Made by a program: the position numbers and the translations under genes
Shown here: positions 1 through 6,497 of the stretch, in pieces
How positions within the stretch are numbered: the stretch's first letter is position 1
How the letters are laid out: every line of letters begins with the position of its first letter
The notes under the pieces: model-generated
Told to the model about the DNA's origin: nothing
Databases searched by the model: none
The model's input: only the letters and a program-made list of their open reading frames with translations
NCBI GenBank assembly: GCA_039811865.1
Contig: JBDHZK010000058.1
Location: forward strand, 1-16,627
From: JBDHZK01 sp039811865
GTDB taxonomy: Bacteria > Actinomycetota > Actinomycetes > Propionibacteriales > Propionibacteriaceae
DNA: 16,627 nt
Direction of reading: 5' to 3'

Positions 1-350
1 AGGTCGAAGCGCAGCGGCCCGTCGGCGTCCGCGAGTTCAAGTTCGGCCAGGTCGCCTACCTCCCAGACGGCTTGCGGAAAGTCGCGGCGGGCCTGCTCGA
101 TCAAGACGGGGTCGATGTCGACGCCGACCACTTGGTGGCCGGCGCGGGCCAGCGGACCGCCGACCCGACCGGTGCCGCAGCCGGCGTCCAGAACCGACGA
201 GCCGCGCGCCAGCAACGCGTCTGCGAATCGGGTCTCGCCCTCGATGTCCTGGCCGGACGCGGCCAGGTTGCGCCAACGTTCGATGTAGCGCTGCGAGTGG
301 CCTGGGTCGCGCGCGATGATCTCGGCCCACTTGCTGGGCGGTGTGGTCAC
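1..350 (-). CDS. Class I SAM-dependent methyltransferase (partial, C-terminus outside window)
   Basis: The first 116 codons of a minus-strand gene run off the left edge. The translation begins VTTPPSKWAEIIARDPGHSQ. It contains the glycine-rich SAM-binding motif I DAGCGTGR at about residues 56-63, followed by an acidic residue at the end of strand beta2 (VVGVDIDP), which normally contacts the SAM ribose. This is the Rossmann-like methyltransferase fold of the Methyltransf_11/25 type; the substrate cannot be told. I chose the GTG at 350-348 because a GAGAGG Shine-Dalgarno lies 5 nt before it. A nearby ATG at 354 is in another frame. The gene starts only 36 nt after the tRNA-Thr 3' end on the same strand, so read-through transcription from the tRNA is possible (inference). 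Confidence 0.85.
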   Translation of the reverse strand, partial: MTTPPSKWAEIIARDPGHSQRYIERWRNLAASGQDIEGETRFADALLARGSSVLDAGCGTGRVGGPLARAGHQVVGVDIDPVLIEQARRDFPQAVWEVGDLAELELADADGPLRFD

Positions 351-386
351 GCATGCCTCTCTTCGGTGGGGGCTGGGGCGTCGTGT

Positions 387-462
387 TGGAGCCTCCGACA
401 GGATTCGAACCCGCGACCGTCCGCTTACAAGGCGGGAGCTCTACCAACTGAGCTACGGAGGC
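387..462 (-). tRNA. tRNA-Thr (anticodon UGU)
   Basis: The minus strand folds as a full cloverleaf. The acceptor stem is GCCTCCG/CGGAGGC, the D-arm GCTC-AGTTGGTA-GAGC, and the T-arm GCGGG-TTCGAAT-CCTGT. The anticodon loop CTTGTAA has UGU at positions 34-36, so it decodes ACA and other ACN threonine codons. The discriminator is T73, and CCA follows directly at 389-387, so the tail appears genome-encoded. The anticodon stem has four G-C pairs and a C27/A43 mismatch at its outer end. Without the CCA the gene is 390-462. Confidence 0.95.
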
Positions 463-508
463 ATGTGCCGCCCATTGTGTCGCGGGCAGGCGCCGGCGGC
501 CAATCCGT

Positions 509-1699
509 TCAGTGCGCCCCGGGGCCGGACAAGAAGGCGTCGGCATCCCCAGTGGCGTAAACGCGCCCGGCGCCCGCCTCCAGGAAAGCCGCCTCACCCT
601 GGCGCAAATCCAGCGTGTCGTCGCCGCAGTGCAACTGAAGGTAGCCGCCGGTGACGAACAAGATCCGTCCGGTCGAAGCCCCGGGCAGGCGGGCGGCCCC
701 CAGTCCCGGGTTGAGCGCCAGCCGCCAGACGTCGAACTCGGCGCATTCGGCGTCGTACCGGTAGATCCCCGGGCGCACCAGCTTGCCCTCGACCACTCGA
801 GGCTGCGCGGGGGAAAAGTCCACCACGGCGACCATCGCCTCGACGTCGATGTGTTTGGGCGTGAGGCCGCCCCGGATGACGTTGTCCGAGTTCGCCATCA
901 CCTCGATGCCGGTGCCGTAGAGGTAGGCGTGCATCACCCCGCTGGGTGTGAACACGGCTTCGCCGGGCCGAAGGGTGACGCGGTTCATCAGCAGGGCGCC
1001 CAGGATGCCGCGGTCGCCGGGGTAGAACTCGTCGAGTTCCACGGCGGTCCGGGCGAACTCCCCGAGCGCACCCGGGGCGTCCACGTGCTTGACCGCGGCC
1101 GCCGAAACCTCGTTGACCAGGTGGACGCGCGACTCGTCCAAGCTCAGGACGTCGAGGAAGACTTCGGCCAGTGCAGCCGAGCCCTTGCGCTCCACCAGGG
1201 GGCTGATCAGCGGCTCGAGCAGCTCGGCGACACCCAGTTGGGTGAAGAGGTCGTGAGTCTGGTGGGGGTCACGGAAGCCGTGGAGGATGTGGAAGTCGTC
1301 CAGGGCGATCAGGATCTCGGGCTTGGGCCAACTGTCCTTGTAGGTGCGTTCCTTGGCGTTGTGGGGGACGCCGGCCGACTCCTCCCGGGCGTAACCCTCC
1401 TCGGCCTGCCAGCGGGCCGGATGCGCTTGGATCGACAGCGCCTGCCGGGCGGCGAGCACCTTCATCAGATAGGGCAGCTGCGCGCCGAAGAGCTTGACCG
1501 AACGGTCGCCGATCGTGGCCGGATGGGCGCTGAGGTAGGCGTCCAACGGCTCGTCCGCGAGCAGCGACGGTGCCGAACGATGCGCCCCCAGCCAGTACTC
1601 GGCCTGGGGACGGCCGTCCTCCGGACGACCCAGGATCCTCGGGATGGCCGAATGGGAGCCCCAGGCGTAGTTCACGATCGTGCCGTGGAGTTTCTTCAT
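509..1699 (-). CDS. manA: Mannose-6-phosphate isomerase, class I
   Basis: The enzyme interconverts mannose-6-phosphate and fructose-6-phosphate in the cytosol and feeds GDP-mannose synthesis or mannose catabolism. The 396-residue product opens with MKKLHGTIVNYAWGS, the usual start of the family. Type I zinc ligands are visible: Q91 and H93 (SIQAHP), E128 (WPKPEIL) and H257 (TPSGVMHAYL). The signature YGTGIEVMANSDN and the substrate-binding R276 (VIRGGLTPK) follow. The ATG at 1699 was chosen by family alignment. In-frame upstream starts exist at 1723 (ATG) and 1738 (TTG), and the 1723 ATG sits 5 nt after a TAACAT box, so a leaderless form with eight extra residues is possible. The gene lies 46 nt before tRNA-Thr on the same strand and diverges from the DUF3263 gene. 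Confidence 0.95.
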   Translation of the reverse strand: MKKLHGTIVNYAWGSHSAIPRILGRPEDGRPQAEYWLGAHRSAPSLLADEPLDAYLSAHPATIGDRSVKLFGAQLPYLMKVLAARQALSIQAHPARWQAEEGYAREESAGVPHNAKERTYKDSWPKPEILIALDDFHILHGFRDPHQTHDLFTQLGVAELLEPLISPLVERKGSAALAEVFLDVLSLDESRVHLVNEVSAAAVKHVDAPGALGEFARTAVELDEFYPGDRGILGALLMNRVTLRPGEAVFTPSGVMHAYLYGTGIEVMANSDNVIRGGLTPKHIDVEAMVAVVDFSPAQPRVVEGKLVRPGIYRYDAECAEFDVWRLALNPGLGAARLPGASTGRILFVTGGYLQLHCGDDTLDLRQGEAAFLEAGAGRVYATGDADAFLSGPGAH

Positions 1700-1774
1700 C
1701 AATGTCCGTTTCGTCGGGGCCATCGGCGATGTTATCAAGTCGCCTCATCGCCGCCTCGACCGCCAGCGCGCCGA

Positions 1775-1803
1775 ATGACACCCGTGTAGTTCCTACCTAC
1801 ACT
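1775..1803 (+). promoter_or_regulatory. Putative leaderless promoter with overlapping inverted repeat
   Basis: ATGACA (1775-1780, five of six matches to TTGACA) and TACACT (1798-1803, four of six to TATAAT) are separated by exactly 17 bp. Only six bases lie between the -10 box and the ATG at 1810, so transcription should start at or next to the start codon (leaderless mRNA). An inverted repeat TGTAG-N7-CTACA (1785-1801) covers the spacer and overlaps the -10 box, where a repressor could bind. The boxes are seen directly; their function is inferred. Confidence 0.6.
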
Positions 1804-1809
1804 GACCTC

Positions 1810-2094
1810 ATGGCGAGTGGACAGGCGGCAGGGATGGGCGAACTCTCCTCGCGAGACGAGGCGATCCTTGCCTTCGAAGCTCGTTGGTGGTCGTTCTCCG
1901 GCCCCAAGGAAAAGGCGATCCGCGAGCAGTTCGGGATGTCCGCCACGCGCTACTACCAGGTACTCAACACGCTGATCGACCACCCGGCCGCGTTGGCCGC
2001 AGATCCGCTGCTGGTCAAGCGGCTGCGCCGGCTGCGTGCCGAGCGGCAGCGGGCCCGCTCGGCCCGAAGGCTAGGCCTGGCCGGACTTCTCTGA
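1810..2094 (+). CDS. DUF3263 family small protein
   Basis: This 94-residue protein has the layout of the actinobacterial DUF3263 family. It contains LSSRDEAILAFEARWWSFSG (residues 12-31), then a helix-turn-helix-like stretch AIREQFGMSATRYYQVLNTL (36-55), and ends in an Arg-rich helix (RLRRLRAERQRARSARR). The family has no established function. The HTH-like core and basic tail suggest nucleic-acid binding (inference). The ATG at 1810 has no Shine-Dalgarno but lies 6 nt after a -10-like box, which fits a leaderless transcript. A second in-frame ATG at residue 9 is possible. The 3' end overlaps the convergent HExxH gene by 24 bp. Confidence 0.85.
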   Translation: MASGQAAGMGELSSRDEAILAFEARWWSFSGPKEKAIREQFGMSATRYYQVLNTLIDHPAALAADPLLVKRLRRLRAERQRARSARRLGLAGLL

Positions 2095-2604
2095 AGACTC
2101 CCGGCGTCCGGATCGACCCAACTCGGCAATGCTTCGGCCCACCTGCGCGGCGGCTTGGCGAAGCGGCCTGATCGGGACGTCCGCGTAGCCGCCGCGATGC
2201 AGGCCGGCGTGCCGCTCGAATGGATTCTGGGCCGCCAGGTCGCCGGTCCGCAGCCACGACCAGGCCGATCCAGCCAGGTAGGCGGGCAGGAATGGTAGGC
2301 CGAGACACAGTAGGTACTGCCAGGCGTGGGCGTCCTCGTGGTCGAGCACCTGCGGGAACCGCACCGTCAGCTCGGCGAAGCTGGAGCGAGTGAGGACGAC
2401 GTTTCCGACCGTGAAGGCGCCGGCGACGGGGAAGGCGAAGCGGTAGTGCTCGGCCAGGATGAGGCCGCGGGGGCCTGGCCGCAGCTTCGCCTTGGCGAGC
2501 AGTGCGATCGCGAGGCCGACCGGCGTCGAGAGGTTGATCAGGTTGCCGACCCGGCGCACCCGCAAACCCACGCCGCCCTGGGTGCGAAACGCATCGCTGT
2601 CCAC
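2071..2604 (-). CDS. Uncharacterised HExxH-motif protein, possibly membrane-associated
   Basis: I do not recognise a named family for this product of about 177 residues. It carries H89-E-D-A-H93 in VLDHEDAHAWQYLLC, matching the HExxH zinc-binding motif. This is followed by a hydrophobic stretch (LGLPFLPAYLAGSAWSWL, 101-118) and NPFERHAGLH (127-136), whose Glu could be the third ligand as in zincin-like proteins. An earlier hydrophobic segment is NLINLSTPVGLAIALLA (21-37). The GTG at 2604 was chosen because CGGAGG sits 5 nt upstream. The open frame extends to an ATG at 2745, but that ATG lies inside a CIRCE operator and has no ribosome binding site; GTG 2571 is another option. The function is unknown. 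A metallopeptidase role would be inference from the motif only. Confidence 0.7.
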   Translation of the reverse strand: MDSDAFRTQGGVGLRVRRVGNLINLSTPVGLAIALLAKAKLRPGPRGLILAEHYRFAFPVAGAFTVGNVVLTRSSFAELTVRFPQVLDHEDAHAWQYLLCLGLPFLPAYLAGSAWSWLRTGDLAAQNPFERHAGLHRGGYADVPIRPLRQAAAQVGRSIAELGRSGRRESSEKSGQA

Positions 2605-2731
2605 GCTTACCTCCGCGGTGTCCGCGCGGCGGATCTGGCGGCCCGGAGCCGTGGATCCGACCTGGTCGAACCAGCGTAGCTCCAGGTCAGGGGCGGCGGC
2701 CCCGAACCCCGCCCCTCGCGGGCGTCCGACG

Positions 2732-2758
2732 TTTGCACTCAGCATTGTCGAGTGCTAA
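2732..2758 (+). promoter_or_regulatory. CIRCE operator 1 (HrcA binding site)
   Basis: TTTGCACTC-N9-GAGTGCTAA matches the CIRCE consensus TTAGCACTC-N9-GAGTGCTAA at 17 of 18 arm positions. HrcA binds this element to repress chaperonin genes at normal temperature. It lies upstream of groEL, 7 bp before the second copy. Confidence 0.9.
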
Positions 2759-2765
2759 ACATGAG

Positions 2766-2792
2766 TTAGCACTCTCCTGGCTAGAGTGCTAC
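2766..2792 (+). promoter_or_regulatory. CIRCE operator 2 (HrcA binding site)
   Basis: TTAGCACTC-N9-GAGTGCTAC matches the CIRCE consensus at 17 of 18 arm positions. The site is followed by a groEL leader of about 110 nt. A vegetative promoter should lie in or next to the two operators. TTGTCG (2745-2750) with TAGCAC (2767-2772) at 16-bp spacing is one weak candidate. Confidence 0.93.
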
Positions 2793-2882
2793 GAACCAGT
2801 CGGCCGATGAGATCGCAAGATCGTCCGTCGCGGGCATCGGTTGGCGTTGACACAGACCACGCGGGGCGCCTGCCCCAGGACG

Positions 2883-2896
2883 CGGGAGGACTCCCG
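2883..2896 (+). other. Inverted repeat next to the groEL ribosome binding site
   Basis: CGGGAG-GA-CTCCCG lies directly before and abuts the GGAGA Shine-Dalgarno. As RNA it would close as five base pairs with a four-base loop. It covers the upstream GGAGG and ends at the first base of the used site. Whether it affects translation is not shown by the sequence. Confidence 0.4.
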
Positions 2897-2903
2897 GAGA
2901 ACC

Positions 2904-4526
2904 ATGGCAAAACTCATCGAATTCAATATCGAGGCCCGCCGCGGGCTCGAGCGGGGCATGAACGTCCTCGCAGACGCGGTGAAGGTCACGCTCGGTCCCA
3001 AGGGCCGCAACGTCGTGCTGGAGAAGAAGTGGGGAGCGCCCACCATCACCAACGACGGCGTCTCCATCGCCAAGGAGATCGAGCTCGAGGACCCTTACGA
3101 GAAGATCGGCGCCGAGCTCGTCAAGGAGGTCGCCAAGAAGACCGACGATGTCGCAGGTGACGGAACCACCACCGCGACCGTCATCGCTCAGGCGATGGTC
3201 CGCGAGGGCCTGCGCAACGTGACCGCCGGGGCCAACCCGATGTCGCTGAAGAAGGGCATCGAGAAGGCCGTCGAGGCCATCGTCGCCGAACTCGCCTCAA
3301 TGTCCACCGAGATCGAGACCAAGGAGCAGATCGCGGCGACCGCGTCCATCTCGGCCGCCGACACCTCCGTCGGCGAGATCATCGCTGAGGCGATGGACAA
3401 GGTGGGCAAGGAAGGCGTCATCACCGTCGAGGAGAGCAACACCTTCGGCCTCGAACTCGAGCTCACCGAGGGCATGCGCTTCGACAAGGGCTACATCTCG
3501 CCCTACTTCGTCACCGACGCCGAGCGGATGGAGGCCGTCCTGGACGACCCCTACATCCTGATCGTCAACTCGAAGATCTCGAATCTGAAAGACCTGCTGC
3601 CCGTCCTGGAGAAGGTCATGCAGGCCGGCAAGCCGTTGCTGGTCATCGCCGAAGACGTCGACGGCGAGGCGCTGGCGGGTCTGATCGTCAACAAGATCCG
3701 CGGCACCTTCAAGTCGGTCGCGGTCAAGGCCCCCGGCTTCGGCGACCGTCGCAAGGCCATGCTGGGTGACATCGCGATCCTTACCGGCGGTCAGGTGATC
3801 TCCGAGGAGGTCGGCCTCAAGCTGGACGCCGTCACGATCGAGCTGCTCGGCCGGGCTCGCTCCGTGCGCGTGGTCAAGGACGAGACGACCATCATCGAGG
3901 GCGCCGGTGATCCCGAGCAGATCGCGGGCCGGGTGGCCCAGATCCGCAAGGAGATCGAGAAGTCCGACTCCGACTACGACCGCGAGAAGCTGCAGGAGCG
4001 GTTGGCCAAGCTGGCCGGCGGCGTGGCCGTGATCAAGGTCGGCGCGGCCACCGAGGTGGAGCTCAAGGAGCGTAAACACCGCATCGAGGACGCCGTCCGC
4101 AACGCCAAGGCGGCAGTCGAAGAGGGCATCGTCCCCGGCGGTGGCGTCGCGCTGCTTCAGGCGGCCAAGAAGGCCAAGATCGACGGTTTGGTCGGCGACG
4201 AGGCAACGGGCGCACAGATCGTGCTCTCCGCCTGCTCTGCTCCGCTGAAGCAGATCGCCATCAACGCTGGTCTTGAGGGCGGCGTCGTGGCCGAGAAGGT
4301 CGGGTCGCTCGAGGGCGGCAAGGGCCTGGACGCGGCCACCGGCGAGTACGTCGAGATGGTCAAGTCGGGCATCATCGACCCGGCCAAGGTGACCCGCTCT
4401 GCGCTGCAGAACGCAGCCTCGATCGCGGCGCTGTTCCTAACCACCGAGGCGGTCATCGCCGACAAGCCGGAGAAGGCGCCGGCGATGCCGGGCGGCGACG
4501 GCGGCATGGGTGGCATGGACTTCTGA
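2904..4526 (+). CDS. groEL: Chaperonin GroEL (Hsp60), stand-alone groEL2-type
   Basis: This 540-residue cytosolic ATP-dependent chaperonin forms the double-ring folding chamber with GroES. The start MAKLIEFNIEARRGLERG, the ATP-binding loop GPKGRNVVLE (31-40), D86GTTTATV containing the catalytic aspartate, and EEGIVPGGGVALLQ are all typical of the family. The C-terminus GGDGGMGGMDF is the Gly-Met tail of canonical GroEL, not the His-rich tail of actinobacterial GroEL1. Together with the absence of groES, this suggests a groEL2-type paralogue (inference). The ATG at 2904 is preceded by GGAGA 4 nt upstream; a second GGAGG at 2885-2889 sits in a small hairpin. The two upstream CIRCE elements indicate HrcA control. 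A strong hairpin terminates the transcript, so the gene is monocistronic. Confidence 0.98.
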   Translation: MAKLIEFNIEARRGLERGMNVLADAVKVTLGPKGRNVVLEKKWGAPTITNDGVSIAKEIELEDPYEKIGAELVKEVAKKTDDVAGDGTTTATVIAQAMVREGLRNVTAGANPMSLKKGIEKAVEAIVAELASMSTEIETKEQIAATASISAADTSVGEIIAEAMDKVGKEGVITVEESNTFGLELELTEGMRFDKGYISPYFVTDAERMEAVLDDPYILIVNSKISNLKDLLPVLEKVMQAGKPLLVIAEDVDGEALAGLIVNKIRGTFKSVAVKAPGFGDRRKAMLGDIAILTGGQVISEEVGLKLDAVTIELLGRARSVRVVKDETTIIEGAGDPEQIAGRVAQIRKEIEKSDSDYDREKLQERLAKLAGGVAVIKVGAATEVELKERKHRIEDAVRNAKAAVEEGIVPGGGVALLQAAKKAKIDGLVGDEATGAQIVLSACSAPLKQIAINAGLEGGVVAEKVGSLEGGKGLDAATGEYVEMVKSGIIDPAKVTRSALQNAASIAALFLTTEAVIADKPEKAPAMPGGDGGMGGMDF

Positions 4527-4540
4527 CGAAAGTCCCTAGT

Positions 4541-4570
4541 CAGGGCGGTCCCGGTAACGGGGCCGCCCTG
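4541..4570 (+). terminator. Hairpin terminator after groEL
   Basis: A 13-bp stem, CAGGGCGGTCCCG paired with CGGGGCCGCCCTG (one G-U pair), is capped by a GTAA loop of the GNRA class. It lies 14 nt after the groEL stop. There is no U-tract, as is common for terminators in high-GC actinobacteria. Confidence 0.85.
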
Positions 4571-4603
4571 CTGCGTTTGCCGGGCCGGGCAACTAGGGGG
4601 CCG

Positions 4604-4683
4604 AGGTGGTGGAGTGGTGAACTCCTTCGTGGTACGGTACGGCGAACGCGGAGGGTGCTACCACCTTTGGCGGTTATGTCGTA
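4604..4683 (+). promoter_or_regulatory. Non-coding leader or promoter region of the glycan operon
   Basis: No gene is seen between the groEL terminator and the acetyltransferase start. The stretch has an outer stem AGGTGGT (4604-4610) with ACCACCT (4660-4666) and an inner hairpin GGAGT-GGTGA-ACTCC (4611-4625). An extended -10-like sequence TGG-TACGGT (4630-4638) has a weak -35 (TGGAGT, 4610-4615) at 17 bp. A small hairpin CCTCA-GTCA-TGAGG follows at 4688-4701. Either a promoter or a structured 5' leader is possible; the two readings compete for the same bases. Confidence 0.35.
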
Positions 4684-4719
4684 GTGACCTCAGTCATGAG
4701 GGGCATTCGGGGGGATGCG

Positions 4720-5301
4720 ATGAATCCAGGTGTGTTTGTGCACGCCTCTGGGCTGTGTGAAAGCAATCAAGTCGGCGACGGAACCCGAGTCTGGGCTTTT
4801 GCCCACGTGCTCGCGGGCGCGCTGGTGGGCCGCGACTGCAACATTTGCGACGGTGCGTACGTCGAGGGCGGTGCCGTTGTCGGCGACCGGGTGACGGTCA
4901 AGAACCAGGTGATGATCTTCGACGGCGTGACCGTCGAAGACGATGTGTTCCTGGGCCCCGGCGTGACGTTCACCAACGATCTGTTTCCTCGTGCGTTCGT
5001 GAAGAAGTCCGGCGCCGAGTTCGATCGCACCTTGGTACGTCGCGGCGCGACGCTCGGTGCTGGCACGGTGGTCGTCTGCGGCGTCACTATCGGGGAGTTC
5101 GCGTTTGCCGGAGCCGGAGCAGTGATTGCTCGAGACGTTCCGGCCCACGCATTCGTCGTGGGGAACCCGGCACGACAGATCGGCTGGGCCTGCCTTTGCG
5201 GGCGACGGCTCGACGCCGACTTGGTTTGCGAATGCTCGCGGTCCTGGCGAATCGGTGAATCGGGCGCGTTGGAATCGCGCGCCACGGTCGCCGTCGCCTG
5301 A
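4720..5301 (+). CDS. Left-handed beta-helix sugar N-acetyltransferase (WbpD/WlbB/FdtC-like)
   Basis: This 193-residue trimeric hexapeptide-repeat acetyltransferase would transfer acetyl from acetyl-CoA to the amino group of a nucleotide-activated amino sugar. Family hallmarks are GTRVWAFAHVLAGALVGRDC (21-40), NICDGAYVEGGAVVGDRVTV, TFTNDLFPR (83-91), and a run of hexapeptide turns ending in VPAHAFVVGNPARQIGW. The related enzymes act on UDP-amino-uronic acids (WbpD, WlbB) or dTDP-amino-deoxyhexoses (FdtC); the substrate here is unknown. The C-terminus carries C158-L-C160 and C170-E-C172, which may bind zinc. The ATG at 4720 was chosen because GGGGGGA lies just upstream. In-frame GTG 4684 and ATG 4696 would extend into the leader. 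It is the first gene of the plus-strand operon. Confidence 0.88.
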   Translation: MNPGVFVHASGLCESNQVGDGTRVWAFAHVLAGALVGRDCNICDGAYVEGGAVVGDRVTVKNQVMIFDGVTVEDDVFLGPGVTFTNDLFPRAFVKKSGAEFDRTLVRRGATLGAGTVVVCGVTIGEFAFAGAGAVIARDVPAHAFVVGNPARQIGWACLCGRRLDADLVCECSRSWRIGESGALESRATVAVA

Positions 5302-5339
5302 CCCGCCCGCTCGCTCACCCATCTGCTTTGGAGTCACCC

Positions 5340-6497
5340 ATGTCTTTTGGCGTTGCTGCCACACCCTCTTCGGCCTCGCGCGTCGGCGGAGTCGGCGCCG
5401 GGCCAGCCGGCTTGGTTGCCGCCCTAGTGCCGGTCGCGCTCCAGGGTCTGGCCGTCATGGGCCACACCGCCGGTGGCGAGTTGCCGTTCACGCTGCGCGG
5501 TTCGGCCACGCCGCAGGGCCCCCAGGTGCTACCCGAGGGACGCAGCCTGCGCTACGCGGCGATCGTCGCCCTCGGGCTCGCGGGCTGCGCGGAGGACTCC
5601 CAACGCGCCGCGCTTGGTGGGCAAAGCGCCGCCGAGTTGGCCGTCGCGGCGCTTGAGCTCGCGCAGACCAGCGATGACCCGGGCGCGGTCGCACTGGCGG
5701 TCTGGGCCGCGGCCGAGGTCGCGGGACAGGAGTCGTCCGACGCGCTCGACCGGCTCTCCCGGTTGGCCGATCGTCCCGGTATCCCCACGGTGGACACGTC
5801 CTGGACGGTGGTCGCGGGGCTGGCCCTGTCCAACGGACGCGGCGAACAACTTTGGCGGACGGCGGCCGGACGACTTCTCGCGAACGAGGGCGGGCGCGGG
5901 ATCTATCCGCACAACCTCCCCATGGCGGGCGGGATCCGGGGCCACGTGGGTTGCTTCGCCGACCAGATCTACCCGGTGCAGGCCCACGCGAGGGCCTTCC
6001 GCGCAACGGGTGACCCGGCATTCCTGGAGGCCGCCAACCGAACCGCGCGACGCATCGTCGAACTGCAGGGACCTCAGGGCCAGTGGTGGTGGCACTACGA
6101 CGCCCGGACCGGAGACGTCGTCGAGGGCTTCCCGGTCTACTCCGTGCACCAGCACGGTATGGCGCCCATGGCGCTGTTTGAGCTTCTCGAGGCCGGAGGC
6201 GACGACCATCGCGCTGCGGTCGCGAGCGGACTGGATTGGCTGACCGCCCATCCGGAATGTGTGGAGCCGTTGATCGCCCCAGAGTTGGGCGTGATCTGGC
6301 GCAAGGTCGGCAGGCGCGAGCCCCGCAAGGCTGCTCGTCTGCTGTCTGCCCTGGGGACGAAGGTTCGCCCCGGGTTTGTCGTACCTGGTCTCGACCGCGC
6401 CTTTCCACCTGGGGGGGTGGATTACGAGTGCCGCCCGTACGAACTCGGGTGGTTGCTCTACGCGTGGCCGGACGTTTGCAAGGGGGGATTGCATTGA
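5340..6497 (+). CDS. Uncharacterised alpha/alpha-toroid-like protein in glycan operon
   Basis: This 385-residue protein has no recognisable signal peptide. Ala/Leu-rich helices with aromatic turn motifs recur along the chain, as in (alpha/alpha)n-toroid enzymes such as polysaccharide lyases, glucuronyl epimerases and terpene-cyclase-like proteins. Candidate active-site residues sit in GQWWWHYD (247-254), YSVHQHGMAPMAL (267-279) and DYECRPYELGWLLYAW (361-376). The family is not one I can name with a proven function. Its place between a sugar N-acetyltransferase and WecG, with its stop overlapping the wecG start (TTGA), points to a role in making or modifying an amino-uronic acid glycan (inference). 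The ATG at 5340 has GGAG 6 nt upstream. Confidence 0.75.
   Translation: MSFGVAATPSSASRVGGVGAGPAGLVAALVPVALQGLAVMGHTAGGELPFTLRGSATPQGPQVLPEGRSLRYAAIVALGLAGCAEDSQRAALGGQSAAELAVAALELAQTSDDPGAVALAVWAAAEVAGQESSDALDRLSRLADRPGIPTVDTSWTVVAGLALSNGRGEQLWRTAAGRLLANEGGRGIYPHNLPMAGGIRGHVGCFADQIYPVQAHARAFRATGDPAFLEAANRTARRIVELQGPQGQWWWHYDARTGDVVEGFPVYSVHQHGMAPMALFELLEAGGDDHRAAVASGLDWLTAHPECVEPLIAPELGVIWRKVGRREPRKAARLLSALGTKVRPGFVVPGLDRAFPPGGVDYECRPYELGWLLYAWPDVCKGGLH

Noticed and set aside
387..462. tRNA-Thr as an attachment site for an integrated element.
   Set aside because: No integrase and no repeat of the tRNA 3' end was seen in the window, and the flanking genes are ordinary housekeeping genes.
37..597. 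Long minus-strand open frame across the methyltransferase start, the tRNA and the manA end.
   Set aside because: It runs through a tRNA gene and is Arg/Pro-rich low-complexity sequence. It is a shadow frame of GC-rich DNA.
512..1789. Plus-strand open frame of 425 codons opposite manA.
   Set aside because: It is antisense to a clear manA with all metal ligands. The translation lacks family motifs and is a codon-bias shadow.
2842..2880. TTGACA-like sequence in the groEL leader as the groEL promoter.
   Set aside because: No -10-like hexamer lies at 16-18 bp, and a promoter after both CIRCE sites would not be blocked in the usual way.
4585..4597. GGGCAACTAGG occurs both here and at 13941-13951, each time in non-coding DNA.
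   Set aside because: An 11-mer repeated twice is expected many times by chance in a window of this size, and the surroundings differ. The second copy is explained by a -10-like box.
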